From: Stomorhina lunata
Taxonomy: Eukaryota; Arthropoda; Insecta; Diptera; Rhiniidae
NCBI GenBank assembly: GCA_933228675.1
Contig: OW121741.1
Coordinates: 73,172,629-73,236,628, forward strand
Direction of reading: 5' to 3'
DNA: 64,000 nucleotides
Below the pieces are notes generated by a model. The model did not search any database. It was not told where the DNA came from and saw only the letters and a program-made list of their open reading frames with translations. Within the stretch, counting starts at the first letter, position 1; each line of letters starts with the position of its first letter. Both the position numbers and the translations under genes were made by a program. Shown piece after piece: positions 46,105 to 57,775 of the stretch.

Positions 46105-48114
46105 AACAGAGAATTATCTTTATCAGTTCCACCATGAGTCATTTAAAGGACGAAATCTTTACTGAGCGTGAGCTAGAATTTGCAAAAGCCAAATTGGATC
46201 AAATGGAGATGTCCGGTACATTGAATGATATGAACAATGCAGCTTTCAAGTACCAAGTTGCAGGAGATGCGACCGGACTAGGAGATGAAAGTAATGATGA
46301 GTCAGATGGCAACGAAGATCAACTACCCATATCATTTACTGAAAATGATGAAGTGGAGGACAAAGGCAGGCATATTCTCTTGGCAACAACCCAAATTTTC
46401 GGAGATCCTCAAGCTGCACCAACAAAGCAGAACCTTAATGTGGAACTCCCAGAGACTTCTGAAAAAAATCTGGGTAACGTCAAGGGACTGGTTGATCTAG
46501 CCCAGTAAGAACAGTGTCAAACTTTTGAAATATGACTTTTACATTTGAACCTGAACAGAAGTTTGAGATTCACATTTATTATCAAATAAAGGTTCATTTG
46601 AGAATAAAGGTTATTCTCAAATCATTATTAAACCCTAATATGATTTGAGAATAATTTGAAAAATGGTGTTATATAAATTTGATATCAAACCTTATTTCAA
46701 ATTTTTTTTCAAACATTAAAAAAAATAATTTATGTTAAAAAAATTATTGTTTAAGATATTTTAATGGAATGGCATTGGATTTCAAAGAAATTCGTTATTT
46801 CATTCAGATTTTTTAAAATTGATCAATATTTGACCATAAAACCTTGCTTAAAAGATGTCAAGATTAAAAGTTCAATAATATTCATATGCATAAGTAAATT
46901 TTCTTTGTTTCTTGAAATTTGTTTTACCTAACAATAAAAAAATTATATTTTAAGCAAAATAATTCAAATATGATGCACCGTTTTCAAAAACAAAATAAAC
47001 AAACTCAAAAATACAACGCCATTTTATTTATGTTCCACATGTAGGTGATATCCACATTTGAAAAACCTTTGAGAATGAGGTTTGATAATTAATTGAGAAT
47101 AAAGGCATTTCTCAATTTGAGAATAAAGTCCCCCTTTTGTTGAGAACGCTATTATTCTCAAATCAGTATCAAACGTTTGACCTTCGAAAAAAAGATTTAT
47201 TTTTAAATCATCCTCAATTTAAAAATAAACCTTTTTTCTTACTGGGAGGTTACACAACTGATATCACGGCTGCCATCAAAACCGTCCGGCAGATCAATTA
47301 CCTGATGGCCTCCGTAGCACAACGACCACACTTATTGCAGGGGTTAGAGTATGGTGTCATCTTCGAAGGGAAGCGCCGCACTTGGGCCGGATCACCAACT
47401 GATATCGCACCACTGGATAAATCCTTGTCTCCCCCCTTCAGCAGAAGCACCATATAAAAAGAAGACTCCAAATATACCCAAACACAATGATTTGTCTCAA
47501 GAACGCCCAGTCAGTTCAATGGCTTACAAAAATGTCGGCCTAGGGCGGCCCAGCCACAGCATGAACCGAGATAAGGTAGGACCAGAACATAAGTCAACTC
47601 CAACGCTTGAGCATCCTTTGATTGGACAAATCAAGAAAGAGTTAAATTAATCCCATTTAACAAGAAACATGGAATCCGGGTTATATCATCAAAAACTCCG
47701 GGTTTCACAGAGGAAGAGATCAATCAGTTATTTCCAACTGAATCTACTTATCCAAAATTGTTCTCCACATTCCTGGAGGTTCTGTCGAGAAACGAAGGCA
47801 TGTATCATAGTACTATCGCGCGGTATGACATTTACGAGCTTGACTCTCTACTACGTAAGAATCTTCCTGAAATGCTATTACTTTTAACTTCTAACTTGTT
47901 CTTTCTTCCACAAACTCAGACCAATTTAATTCGAAATCAAAGCTAAATATAATTGATGTCCCCGGGCTGTCCAGGTATATAAACTCAGGATCAAGCTCCA
48001 GCCCTGAACGGTACCTTTTAGGCCAAATCTTCACCACCCAGAAACCGATTCAACTCTGCCTCGATAACCCACATCTTTTATATTCCGATTCAATAAATTC
48101 ATTTACTTGCATTC
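46105..48114 (+). pseudogene. Endogenous viral element, rhabdovirus phosphoprotein-like (tentative)
   Basis: Coding-like sequence on the plus strand inserted into the duplicated 3' flank. It begins with AACAG at about 46106, the transcription-start form of vesiculovirus-type mRNAs, 28 bases before an ATG at 46134. The first frame (46134-46503) has a strongly acidic stretch (Asp/Glu-rich, about residues 45-85) typical of negative-strand virus P proteins. After the MITE the coding resumes at 47247-47455, then shifts frame at about 47430 (to 47650) and again near 47640 (to 47943), where there is a compact C-terminal-like region. A last short open stretch lies at 47950-48110. At least two frameshifts, stops and the MITE make it non-functional. 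No poly-A tail or long target duplication is seen. The family call rests on general features and is tentative; it could be another negative-strand virus gene. Confidence 0.45.
46501..47246. mobile_element. MITE family with CCCARTAAGAA ends, copy 2 (746 bp)
   Basis: Ends CCCAGTAAGAA (46501) and TTCTTACTGGG (47246). High similarity to 44111-44921 along most of its length, with an internal deletion of about 60 bases. It interrupts the viral-like coding sequence. Flanks share AG on both sides, which may be a 2-bp duplication. Confidence 0.85.
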
Positions 48115-48287
48115 ATAAGTATTTATTGCATTTTCCTTGTAAGGAAGTGGAACGATGTAAACGATTTTAAATCACAATCATATCTCAGTTGTCATTTCAT
48201 CTTTGAAAACACTATATTTAGTAGTGAAAAGCCAATAATAGCTAGTAGGAAGAGATTTAAGAGAGCTCAGACAAACACACGCATAAC

Positions 48288-48956
48288 ATTTTAATCTGCA
48301 GAAGCAACATTCGTACTCGATGATGAATTAATACCACAGTCTGAAAAACTGCGCATTAATTGTTGTTTTACCAACTTCTGTTGCTGCTGCTGTTGTTGTT
48401 GCTGAAATTGCTGTTCCAACTGCTGGCGTTTAAATACTTGGGAGCTTTGAAAGGGTGTGTGTCTCTGATTTTGTTGCTGGGTAAGATTAAGCAATTTGCG
48501 ACGTTTTTCATAAAAACGGTTAACACGATTTAATTTCGCTTGTTTTTCTGCCGTCATTTCCAAAGTCATCTCTTGGCCAGCATATGTAGAGTTACAATCA
48601 TCAATATTGTAGCTCACAGAGCTTCTTGGATTTTCACTACTTAACAAATCGTTTAATTTTTTACTTGTAAACTGTTGCAGAGCCTGAGATGCTCGTGTAG
48701 TGTTTTAATGGACCTTGGCAATAGACTTCTTTTAATGAATATATTTCTTTCAGCAGTTAATGCTGCTGTACTACTAACAAATATTGTTTTTGCATTGTAG
48801 GGTCCAATAGTACCGACAGTAACACGTGCAGCCGAATTTGTCAAATTTTCCAGGCCGCCCACTGATTTTTGTTTGAGGTTACTGAATGATGTGCTGTTAT
48901 AGGATCCGGTACTGACTTGGTACGACACATGGGCATGGTTGAAACTGAAGATGTTG
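48288..48956 (-). pseudogene. Partial duplicate of the ataxin-7-like gene (C-terminal end)
   Basis: Minus strand 48291-48647 and 48653-48928 reproduce the parent C-terminus: AALTAERN, KQAKLNRVNRFYEKRRKLLN, HTPFQSSQVFKRQQLE and RSFSDCGINSSSSTNVASAD. A frameshift lies near 48690-48720, the stop comes a few codons earlier than in the parent, and the polyglutamine tract is shorter. There is no 5' part or promoter, so it is a duplication relic. Confidence 0.9.
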
Positions 48957-49289
48957 CTTCTTTTTCAAATTGTATATAAGCAGTAAGATACAGAAGTAAG
49001 GAAATTAAAGGGAAAGAAGGGAAAGGAATAAAAAGAAAAGTACAGAATATGTGTTTAGTAGTTGTAAAGAGGAAATACAGTAGCATAAAATTTAGACATT
49101 TCACTAACGGTGATTCTTTTTTATATTTCTTTGAAGATAAGTATTTTTTTGTATTTTCCTTGTAAGGATGTAGAACGATGTAAACGATTTTAAATCACAA
49201 TCACACCTCTGTTGTCATTTCATCTTTGGAAACACTATATGTAGTAGTGAAAAGCCAATAACAGTTAGTAGGAAGGGATTTAAGAGAGC

Positions 49290-52200
49290 TCAGACAAACA
49301 CACGCATAACATTCGAATCTGCAGAGGCAACATTCGTACTCGATGATGAATTAATACCACAGTCTGAAAAACTGCGCATTAATTGTTGTTTTAACAATTT
49401 CTGTTGCTGCTGCTGTTGTTGTTGTTGCTGCTGCTGATGAGGCTGTAATTGATGATCCAACTGCTGGCGTTTAAAAACTTGGGAGCTTTGATAGGGTGTG
49501 TGTCTCTGATTTTGTTGCTGGGTAAGATTGAGCAATTTGCGACGTTTTTCATAAAAACGGTTAACACGATTTAATTTCGCTTGTTTTTCTGCCGCCATTT
49601 CCGAAGTCATCTCTTGGTCTGCAGCTGAAGAGTTACAAACATCAATATTGTTGCTCACAGAGCTACTTGGCTTTTTACCACTTAACAAATCGCTTAATTT
49701 TTTACTTGTAAATTGTTGCGGAGCCTGAGATGCTCGTGTAGTGTCTTGATGAACCTTGGCAATAAGACTTCTTTTAATGAATTTATTTCTTTCGGCAGTT
49801 AAAGCTGCTGTACTACTAACAAAAATTGTTTTTGCATTGTAGGGTCCAATGGTACCGACAGTAACACGTGCAGCCGAATTTGTCAAATTTCCCAGGCCGC
49901 CCACTGATTTTTGTTTGAGGTTACTGGATGATGTGCTGTTATAGGATCCGGTACTGTGGTTTGAACCACCTGACTTGGTACGACCCCTGGGCATGGTTGA
50001 AACTGGGGATGTTGCTGATATTCCACCATTTATATTATTTAAATTGATTTCTAAAGGATTCGTTGTACCTCCACTACTATTTTGTTTGTTTTGTTGATGT
50101 GAACCATTATTAGGCCCTTGCTGTTGCATGTTAGAGGGAGTATTGGTTATCGTTATACTGCCTATGGAGAATTCATTACCCATGCTCGAGTTACTACTGC
50201 CACCATTATTGGCTAAATTAGTAAAGTAACTGGGTAATTGTTTGGAATTACTAAAGCGATTGCTTACAGTTCCAGTTCCGGCAGTAACCGATGAACTTTG
50301 TCCCACTACACCGTTAAGAGAGCTACCTCCCAGCGACATCAGGCTATTGTTGGCTTTACGTGTGGTGAGTAAATGTTTGCGGAAAGTGGTGGCCACCCCT
50401 TGAGGTAGTTTAATCAGACCAAAACAATTAATGGCAAGCGGCCGAGGAATGCCTGCATAAAAGAACACATTGAAATAAAAGTCTTCGTGGTATTTAAATG
50501 ATGACGAAGATGATGGTGATGAGGAAGTATTTAATGAATGATCACGTTCACTTTTAATTAAAGCATTAGCATTGTTGACACCATTCGAGCTGCTGGTACT
50601 GCTACTGCTGCTTGAAGAACTTAGAGATTTTACGGTTTCAATTAAACTGTAGTCGAAATCTAAAAGCTCATCATAAAAGTTTTCCACTTTGCTTGTTGTT
50701 TCTCCTGCAAAATGATGCGTTTGCTGATGCTGTTGTTGATGGTGATGATGTGAAACCTGCTGCAAATGTTGATGTTGCTGTTGTTCATATGATGAGGCAG
50801 CTTGATTGAGAAACTCTGCCAGAACTTGCTGTTGGCTCATTGTGGTCATAGCGGAATTGTTGGTAGTTATTTCATAAATAAGTTGTTCCTCGGCATCTTC
50901 ATGACCTGGCATTACAAACTGTCGCTCCACAATGTGATGTGTAACATGTTGCTGGTGCTGCTGGGGTTCTGGTTCCATGTCATCAGTCAAAGAAGGAACA
51001 TTGAATACTTGAAATTGGTGAGAAACATCTTCGGGCAACGTTACAAATTCTTCAGCTTTAATTAGTTCATTGTTGTTAGACTGTACGCCTACAGACCCAC
51101 CACATAATTCTAAAATCTGTTTTGTATCCACTATGGTTGTGCCATTTGGATCATACATCTGTTGGTGTTGCTGATGTTGATGACTGCCAAGGTTTAAGTT
51201 ATCACCTACATAAGTAGAGCCATCAATGGTTTGCTGTTGTTGCTGCTGCTGTTGTTGAAAAATTAATTGTTGTAGTTGCATTGCATCGATAGGTGTTTGA
51301 TATTGTCCTTCCATACTTAAAGTGCCCGTCATTGCTGTGCCATCATATTGGGTGTATTGGGTTTGTGATTGAAGTGCCTGCTGTTGTTGTTGTTGTTGAG
51401 ATTGTTGCTGCTGTGGAAAAACCGTAAACTCTCCATTTATTTCGTGATTTCCAGCAGAAAGTTGTTGCAAACGTCCTAAGTTTGTTGTATCATCAAAGCG
51501 CATGCGTTTAGTAAGAGGCTGTTCCAAATATACAGCTTGTTGTTGCTGCTGTTGCAGATTGTTGCTGTGCTGCGCTGTTGTCGAATTATCATTCAAAACA
51601 TTCTCATCGAAATTCAATTCAGTTTCCGCATTTAATATTTCATTTATCAATTTACTATCAAGCATGACATCGAGAACGTGATTCAACATGGCACTATCAT
51701 CAGATGTATTGTGTACCATTTGGCCATCTTCTGTGTGAAGTTGATGCTGTTGTTGATGTGGCTGAATTTCTTGTTGTGTGCCACTGATAATTGGGCAATC
51801 TGTTTGCTCCATTTTGATGCCCAAAGAGCTACTGGCGACATTTGCTGTAGTATCAAGTTTATTTTCTATGGTATTTGAAGGTGATCCGGTGATTGAAGAA
51901 ACTGCTTGATCCAGCTCACTTATTTGGGCCTCATACTGATTCAGAGGTTCTTGTGTCAACATTCTTATTGGTGGCATTTCAGATGTTTCCATTTTTACGC
52001 CCTCTAAAAGCTCCGGCATAGTAAAGGTGGCAAGAGGACTCTTGACCTTTAAATAAATACATAAACACATTAATAATTTTTGTTTTGGATTAAATAAAAG
52101 CAAAAAAAAAAACTTTTAAATATATTTAAAAGGAGAAACCTGTTCCCGTGGAAATTTTAAACTTAATATTTTTTACTTACTTAAAAATTCTTACCTTTTT

Positions 52201-53667
52201 CTTGCTTGAACTGATAACATCAGTACTTAATTTTTCTTTGTCATCAAGAATTGCAGGGGAAAATGTGGATTCCGTTATAGTATTTAGATTAGAGATTTGA
52301 GGAGCCTCCTGGGGAGTGTTGTTTATAACCATTTTTGGTGTCGGTGGCAAGGAGTATGATGAGTTAGATGAAGATGAAGAGGATGACGACGACGATGACG
52401 AAGATGAGGAAGAAGATGACGATGAAGATGATGAACCAAATAGAGCGGCGTTTGTAGTGCTTTTAGTGGTTGTTTGTGAAGCTTCTAATACGCTAGTTAT
52501 TGCAGTTGTAGTTGATGTCGTGGTTGCAGTTGCTGTTGCGGTAACGAACTCTGCTGTTGCTATAGGCGATGTTGTGCTCACTGTATTTGATGCCGCGGTT
52601 ATTCCGCTCGCTACTAATTTCGGTTCTGTTGGTTCTTTTGCGTTCAATGAGGTGCTGTTGCTGTTGTTGTTGGCAACTCCACTACCATTTGTTGTGGTTG
52701 TTGCTGAGGAACTGTTTGTGTTTGAAGATGATGAGCTGGAAGAACTCTTCTTAGATGAGCTCTTTTTGCTTGACGTTGAAACAGGGGCTGTTCCTGCTGT
52801 GGCTGATGAATGCGACACTTCCGCATTGGCATTAGACGACGCGGATGCTGAGGCGGTGGAAGAGCTATGATGTTTGCTTTTGCTACGGGAACGACTGCTG
52901 CTGCTCCCTGAGCTACTCCCAGCTTTTGAGCTACTTTTCTGGCGGGAACTCGTCGTTGTCGGAGCAGCATAGCTGACGGCAGGCGCAGCCGATGAAACTG
53001 TCGATGTTGAACAGGACGAGGCATTTGAGGACGTTGACATTGTCCCAGACAAATCTGTCGGTGATCCCATTACCTCATTTTGAGCGGTAATCGCTGTTTC
53101 ACTCCCTTTTAAACTGTCTTGGCTGTTGTCATTTGTACCCAGTGTAGTGTCGTTTACCGGTGGTGTAAATTTGGCCGACACGCTGTTCCAAACCGACGGG
53201 TGCTGCAATATCATATGATTGTTTAGGCCTATCTTAGTATAAATGCCCGTACAAACACTACACACTACCACATCCAATGCCGTCTGCTTCGGTACAATGC
53301 CATAGTAATGCATGTCAGTGCCATTCAGTCTTTGAACTTGTCGTATTTGTGTTTTTCTTGACTTGTTGGGCGGAGAATTGTTACTGCTATTGGAACTTTT
53401 ATGAGAGTTGTCGTTTCCACTTGAGCCGCTGCCTTTACCTTTAATGTGTACTTTCTCAGCCATACGAATTTGCTTGATGACTTTTTCGACATCGAAAATC
53501 TGCTGCCATTTTTGGCCTTGATATTTCGACAGCGCATGATGACTGTGGTTTGAGGCAGAGGAGTTGCCCGATGATGTTGAGTCCTGATTATCAGCATTTG
53601 AATGGTTGTTTTGTTTATTCGAATTCGCTGCATTCGAAGCAGATGTTACGGAACTGGATTTTGGCAT
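49290..53667 (-). CDS. Ataxin-7-like protein, SAGA deubiquitinase-module subunit, 2 exons
   Basis: In SAGA, ataxin-7 tethers the H2B deubiquitinase module. Exons: 52195-53667 and 49290-52046 with a 148-bp GT-AG intron, phase 0, giving about 1409 residues. Evidence for the family: near residue 120 the segment DMHYYGIVPKQTALDVVVC, then CSVCTGIYTKIGLNNH with a CxxC...HxxxxxH zinc finger, has the spacing of human ATXN7's first finger (GFCP...VVCxxC...HxxxxH). Far downstream FYAGIPRPLAINCFGLIKLP followed by TFRKHLLTTRKANN fits the conserved C-terminal block. Low-complexity tracts dominate: many glutamine runs (up to about 12), a serine run of about 27 near residue 428 and His/Gln stretches. I see no canonical SCA7 box (CTRSLTCKxH). 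The Met at 53665-53667 is the first in frame. Fly orthologue from memory: CG9866. Confidence 0.62.
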
Positions 53668-53844
53668 TTCTTTTTATGTAAATAACTGATGGCGATTTTG
53701 CATTAAGAATATAAAAAATAAGAAATTATTACTATGGGGAACAATACGTTATCCAAACTCGCTCAGTTGAATTTTGGATTTACAGATAATTTAAAAAAAT
53801 TTTTCTTGTAACATTTTATATTTTTAATGTTTTATATTAAAATG

Positions 53845-54235
53845 AGTAAGAAAGTACTTTAGTCGGCCGAGCTGATATAATAATATCCTGAGGTCAAATG
53901 TGCTTTGAAAAATATCAATGTTGTCATCATAGAAAACATTTGAAGATTTATGAGAGTTTTTGGATTTTTATGGTATGTGAGTGACTTTTAAGAGTAGGTT
54001 TGTACAAAGGAAAATATTGGTGCCACTTTTCATTCAGTTACTTTAAAAATTGCGTAGCTTACTGAGATAAAAAGCTGGCTATATGCAGCCAATCGGACGG
54101 ACATCATTGATCGACTCAAAAAGTGTTTCAGATTCGCTCGGTATATTTAAAGTAGCAGTCCAATATTTCAAAGCGTAAAAACATCGCTTTGTACTTTCAC
54201 CACTTATGGTGGTGAAAGTACCTTCATGTTCTAAA
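53845..54235. repeat. Degenerate hairpin-headed repeat copy
   Basis: AGTAAGAAAGTACTTTAGTCGG (head-like) near 53846, TCGGACGGACATCATTGATC near 54093 and the closing hairpin CACCACTTATGGTGGTGAAA near 54197-54222. An old family 1/2 relative. Confidence 0.6.
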
Positions 54236-54239
54236 AGGT

Positions 54240-55775
54240 ACATTTTGCATGTATTTTTGATATAAAGTCAAGGACTGTATAGCGCAGTTGGATAATGTTG
54301 ACAATGACCTTTGATTTCACCAAACAATTCAGTTATTGCATGAGAAGTTTCTCGGTCGCGTAATTTCGAATACGTCAATTTACTTAAAAATATCGGAAGC
54401 CTGACGAAGTTCTAGATATGAACATTTGAAGTTAAATTTCATAATAAATTGTCATATTTCTACTTCACATTAATATCAATAAAACTGAATTAGTCAAAAA
54501 TAGCGTGTTTAAATAAATTTACTTCCTAGCCTCAAACTTGCCAATCCTTTAATACTTATTTCTTACCCCTATGGTTTAAGATATAAAAAACCGATGTAAA
54601 TTTTAAAGCTATTTTGAAATTTTGAATTTGGGTAAATCCTGCGTGACGGACGATACATTTGTACGGATTTTGTTCTATTTAAATGAATCCCATTGTCGTT
54701 TTACACGACATATCATTGCACAGATTTAGAATGGCATTTGTTAATTTAAATACTTGTTTCGGGGGAAAAAGATATTCGTTTTTAAAGTGCTTTGACGGAC
54801 GCTACAAAAAAATGGAAGTGACTTTTTTTCAACACGTGTTCCTGTAATTTTCATCATTAGGTCATTAAGTCATAGTAATAAAAAAATTGCAACATTGAAG
54901 ATAGAGGAAAATCAAAGGACTACAAGTAAGTTTTCATAAAATATTTTAAGGTTTACAGTTGCGTCAAAAATCCTTAAATAAACAGTTGCGGACGCTACGT
55001 GACGGACGATAAAGTTTTTATTTGAATGTTTTTTATTATAATTTTTAAGGGTTCGTAAATCAGTGAACCTAATGGTGTTATTTGTGCCCGAATTTCATCT
55101 CCTTCCTCTTCATGTTCGAGGTTAAAAATTCGATTTTTAGGCACAATTTAATATTTCACAAAACGGCTAAATACATATAATTCATTAAAAGTTTTACACT
55201 TTTTTACATACTTTTTTCATCTTATTTTTCATCCCAAGAATGCTGCGGCTAGCTATTAAGGTATACCAAAAATAAACAAAAAAAAAAAAAAAACATCAAA
55301 TTTGCCCCACAGTGTGTTTTTTAGCACCTCATACCTTAAATTTAATTTGTGGAGATAGATAGATTTCTTTATGAATAAGAGATACATGTGTTCGCAAATT
55401 TTGTATTTAATAAATATCATTTTGCATTAAGCAGACTTTTAGCCCCTACTGAATGATGTTTTTGCGATTTTTATGAACTTTTAAGTTACCTATTATTTGA
55501 AAAAATTTATAAGAATTCGAAATGGGTGCAAATAAAGACCTGCCATTCACGAAGAGTCCAATCAAAAATTATAACCATTATATATTCTAAAGGATCAATA
55601 TACATATATCCATAAACACAAATATGTGATTTTAACAGTTTTAAAATGTTGTCCTTAGTTTAATGTTTTTCGGATTTGCCCATATGTTGAATTTTTAAAT
55701 TTTTATAAAATAAAACATTTAAATTTTTTTTATTTAATAAAAAAAAATTTAAATTTTCTTTAAAATAATGATTTA
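54240..55775. other. Intergenic, no gene
   Basis: AT-rich DNA. The short motif GTGACGGACGATA occurs near 54643 and again near 55000. Nothing else recognised. Confidence 0.4.
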
Positions 55776-55815
55776 TATCGTCACCTGAAATGCAAAAGTG
55801 TGTAACTAACACAAA

Positions 55816-56045
55816 CCGGTATGTGATGGAAATCGAGCGTTTTTAAATCGTTCGGTTTCTGATATATTTTTGAGATAATTTCCCCTATTTCCACAAAAAA
55901 ATTCAAACCAAATGAAAGATGAGATATCAGTCAAAAGGATTAAAGCCCAAATTTTAATTTGGTTTAGGGAAATAACCGTTAATTATCTCAAAAATATATC
56001 AGAAATATAACGATTTGAAAACGCTCGATTTCCAGCACATACCGG
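55816..56045. mobile_element. 230-bp inverted-repeat element (MITE-like hairpin)
   Basis: Arms of about 66 bp: CCGGTATGTGATGGAAATCG at 55816 and its inverted match ending CACATACCGG at 56045. Inner arms share GATATATTTTTGAGATAATT. Bordered by A-runs, so a target duplication cannot be read. Confidence 0.65.
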
Positions 56046-56129
56046 AAAAATTACAATTAATTTTTAAATTGATTATGACACAGCAACCTAAAATACATGT
56101 AGCTACAAAAACAGCGACCAAAGGTTTAA

Positions 56130-56345
56130 AATGTGTATTGTAGTTAAGCAATTTTGGTTTCACAAAATATTCAGCTTGTAGTTAAGACCTTTTGTTTTTT
56201 CGCAATTAATTTAAAATTACTAGTTTTTTATCATTTATGTTTTCAGAAATGTCTTTGCTGTTGCATTTTTGACCAAATTCCAAAATTTGGAATTAATATT
56301 TCATTTAGTTTAAAAGTTATGGTGTTTATTTGTTTAAGATTTTTG
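56130..56345. repeat. Dispersed repeat C, copy 2
   Basis: Carries TTTTGGTTTCACAAAATATTC, GTAGTTAAGACCTTTTG, CCAAATTCCAAAATTTGG and AGTTTAAAAGTTATGG. The overlapping 131-residue frame at 56154-56549 is repeat translation; part of it (56405-56490) recurs inverted at 60473-60545. Confidence 0.6.
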
Positions 56346-56574
56346 AAATGCTATAAGTTAACTTTCCGGCCGTACATTGACCTGTTTGTCTACAGATCAA
56401 CACTTAAGCTCCTCTATTCTAAAAATATGAAATTTTATTTAAGTATCTTTAACCGTTTAAAATTCACTAGGTTATTTCTGAAAAAACTCTTAAAAAACCT
56501 CTGTATATCAAATTTTAAATTATTTAAAACTTATCTTACATATTTTTAAGACCCGTCCCTATATTATTGACAAA

Positions 56575-57775
56575 AAACTTTTTGCATTTTAAAAGGTTTA
56601 AATTTATGCTTAAAATTTGTACGGTAATAGAGTCCTTTTGGTTTCAGAAAATATTCAACTTGTAGTTAACAGGGTAAGAAAATATTCACGAGTGTGAAGC
56701 TCATTTGTCTAAATTCAGCACTTTCTTAAGAGTTGTGAGTAATGTTTTTTTTTGTTTTGTTACACACAATTATGACTAAAGATTAACTTATACAACTCTC
56801 GCGCGTGAAGAGTGACTAAAATTTAAAAATCATTTCCTCATGCGCACGACTAAACTAAACTTCAAGATAAGCAGGCGCATGAGCATCCACATTTGTCATT
56901 CATTCATTTTTAATTTAGTTAATTATCATTATTAGTTAATTACAATTGAGTCTTTTACATTTTCAGTAGGACAAATCTACGGTTACGAGGCCTAGAGATT
57001 TGTACTGTGAAAAAATTGCAGAAAAATAAATAATGTAATATTTTTTTATTTATCAATGCGGTTTTTGATAAATAAAAAACAGATTGAATCATTTTTTTCA
57101 AAATATCAAAAACAAAATATCAAAATATTAAAAATACCTATGTATATGTATTTCTATGCACTTTTGTTTAAAGGCCTTGCGATATTTCCCGCTGTGTTTC
57201 TTAAACCTAACACAGCCGAAAACTTTTTTAATTTTCGTAAATATCACGATCATTCAATAAACTAATTTGATTTTGTTCTTGTATTTTTTGTTTTTGTCTT
57301 TTCTTTAACAAAGCAGAAATTTAGTTAATATTTCTTCTAATGTGCCACTCACGCGCAAGTCGTGCGCTAGTCGTGTAAAATATTTTTTGTGAGTGGCACA
57401 CAAAATGTGGTTTTCATTTTTTAGTTGATCGTGACTTGTGTAGAAAAAGTTTACTCTTGTCAACACGAGTAAGAGATGAATGTACAAGAAAAATTTGTTA
57501 ATACCCATGACTGTGTGCGAGATTTTTATAAAAAGGAATTTTTGCACATGAGTAAATGTGTGAAATGAGTGTTCAAATCCTTACCCTGGTAGTTAAGCCC
57601 TTTTGTTTTTTTGCAATTGCTCAAAAACTAAACGTGTTTTGATTTGACCCAATTCCAAAATTGGGATTTAATGTTCCTTGTAGTTTAAAAGTTATAACGT
57701 TTTTTGCTTCTCCTGTAAAAAACTAGAAGTGTAGTTACGCCTTTTTGCATTTCACGTGACGGTATATAATTTTTT
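56575..57775. repeat. Dispersed repeat C, copy 3, split by a hAT element
   Basis: Left half 56575-56661 and right half 57597-57775 are contiguous in the copy at 23310-23665 (shared join TTGTAGTTAA then CCCTTTT). The gap is the hAT element at 56670-57588. Confidence 0.8.
56670..57588. mobile_element. Non-autonomous hAT element (919 bp)
   Basis: Ends CAGGGTAAG (56670) and CTTACCCTG (57588), flanked by the exact 8-bp duplication GTAGTTAA (56662-56669 and 57589-57596). CACGAGTGTGAAG-type motifs recur near both ends. No transposase frame. Confidence 0.92.

Larger units (their letters stand above)
45925..48956 (-). repeat. Distal copy of a tandem duplication of the ataxin-7-like 3' end
   Basis: 45925-46105 matches 48957-49135, and 48115-48956 matches 49140-50014, in the same order and orientation. 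The junction at 48956/48957 joins gene interior (GATGTTGCT) directly to 3'-flank sequence (TCTTTTTCAAATTGTATATA), as expected for a head-to-tail duplication of about 1.06 kb. The extra 2 kb at 46106-48114 is an insertion absent from the other copy. Confidence 0.9.

Noticed and set aside
52316..52870. 184-residue acidic frame on the plus strand
   Set aside because: Antisense shadow of the poly-Ser and simple-repeat coding DNA of the ataxin-7-like exon; composition is dictated by the opposite strand.
52644..53633. Gln/Arg-rich frames overlapping the ataxin-7-like exon on the minus strand
   Set aside because: Alternative frames of the same low-complexity codons, shorter and without motifs.
56154..56549. 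131-residue frame rich in Phe/Leu/Lys
   Set aside because: Lies on dispersed repeat C; part recurs inverted at 60473-60545 and it has no domain.
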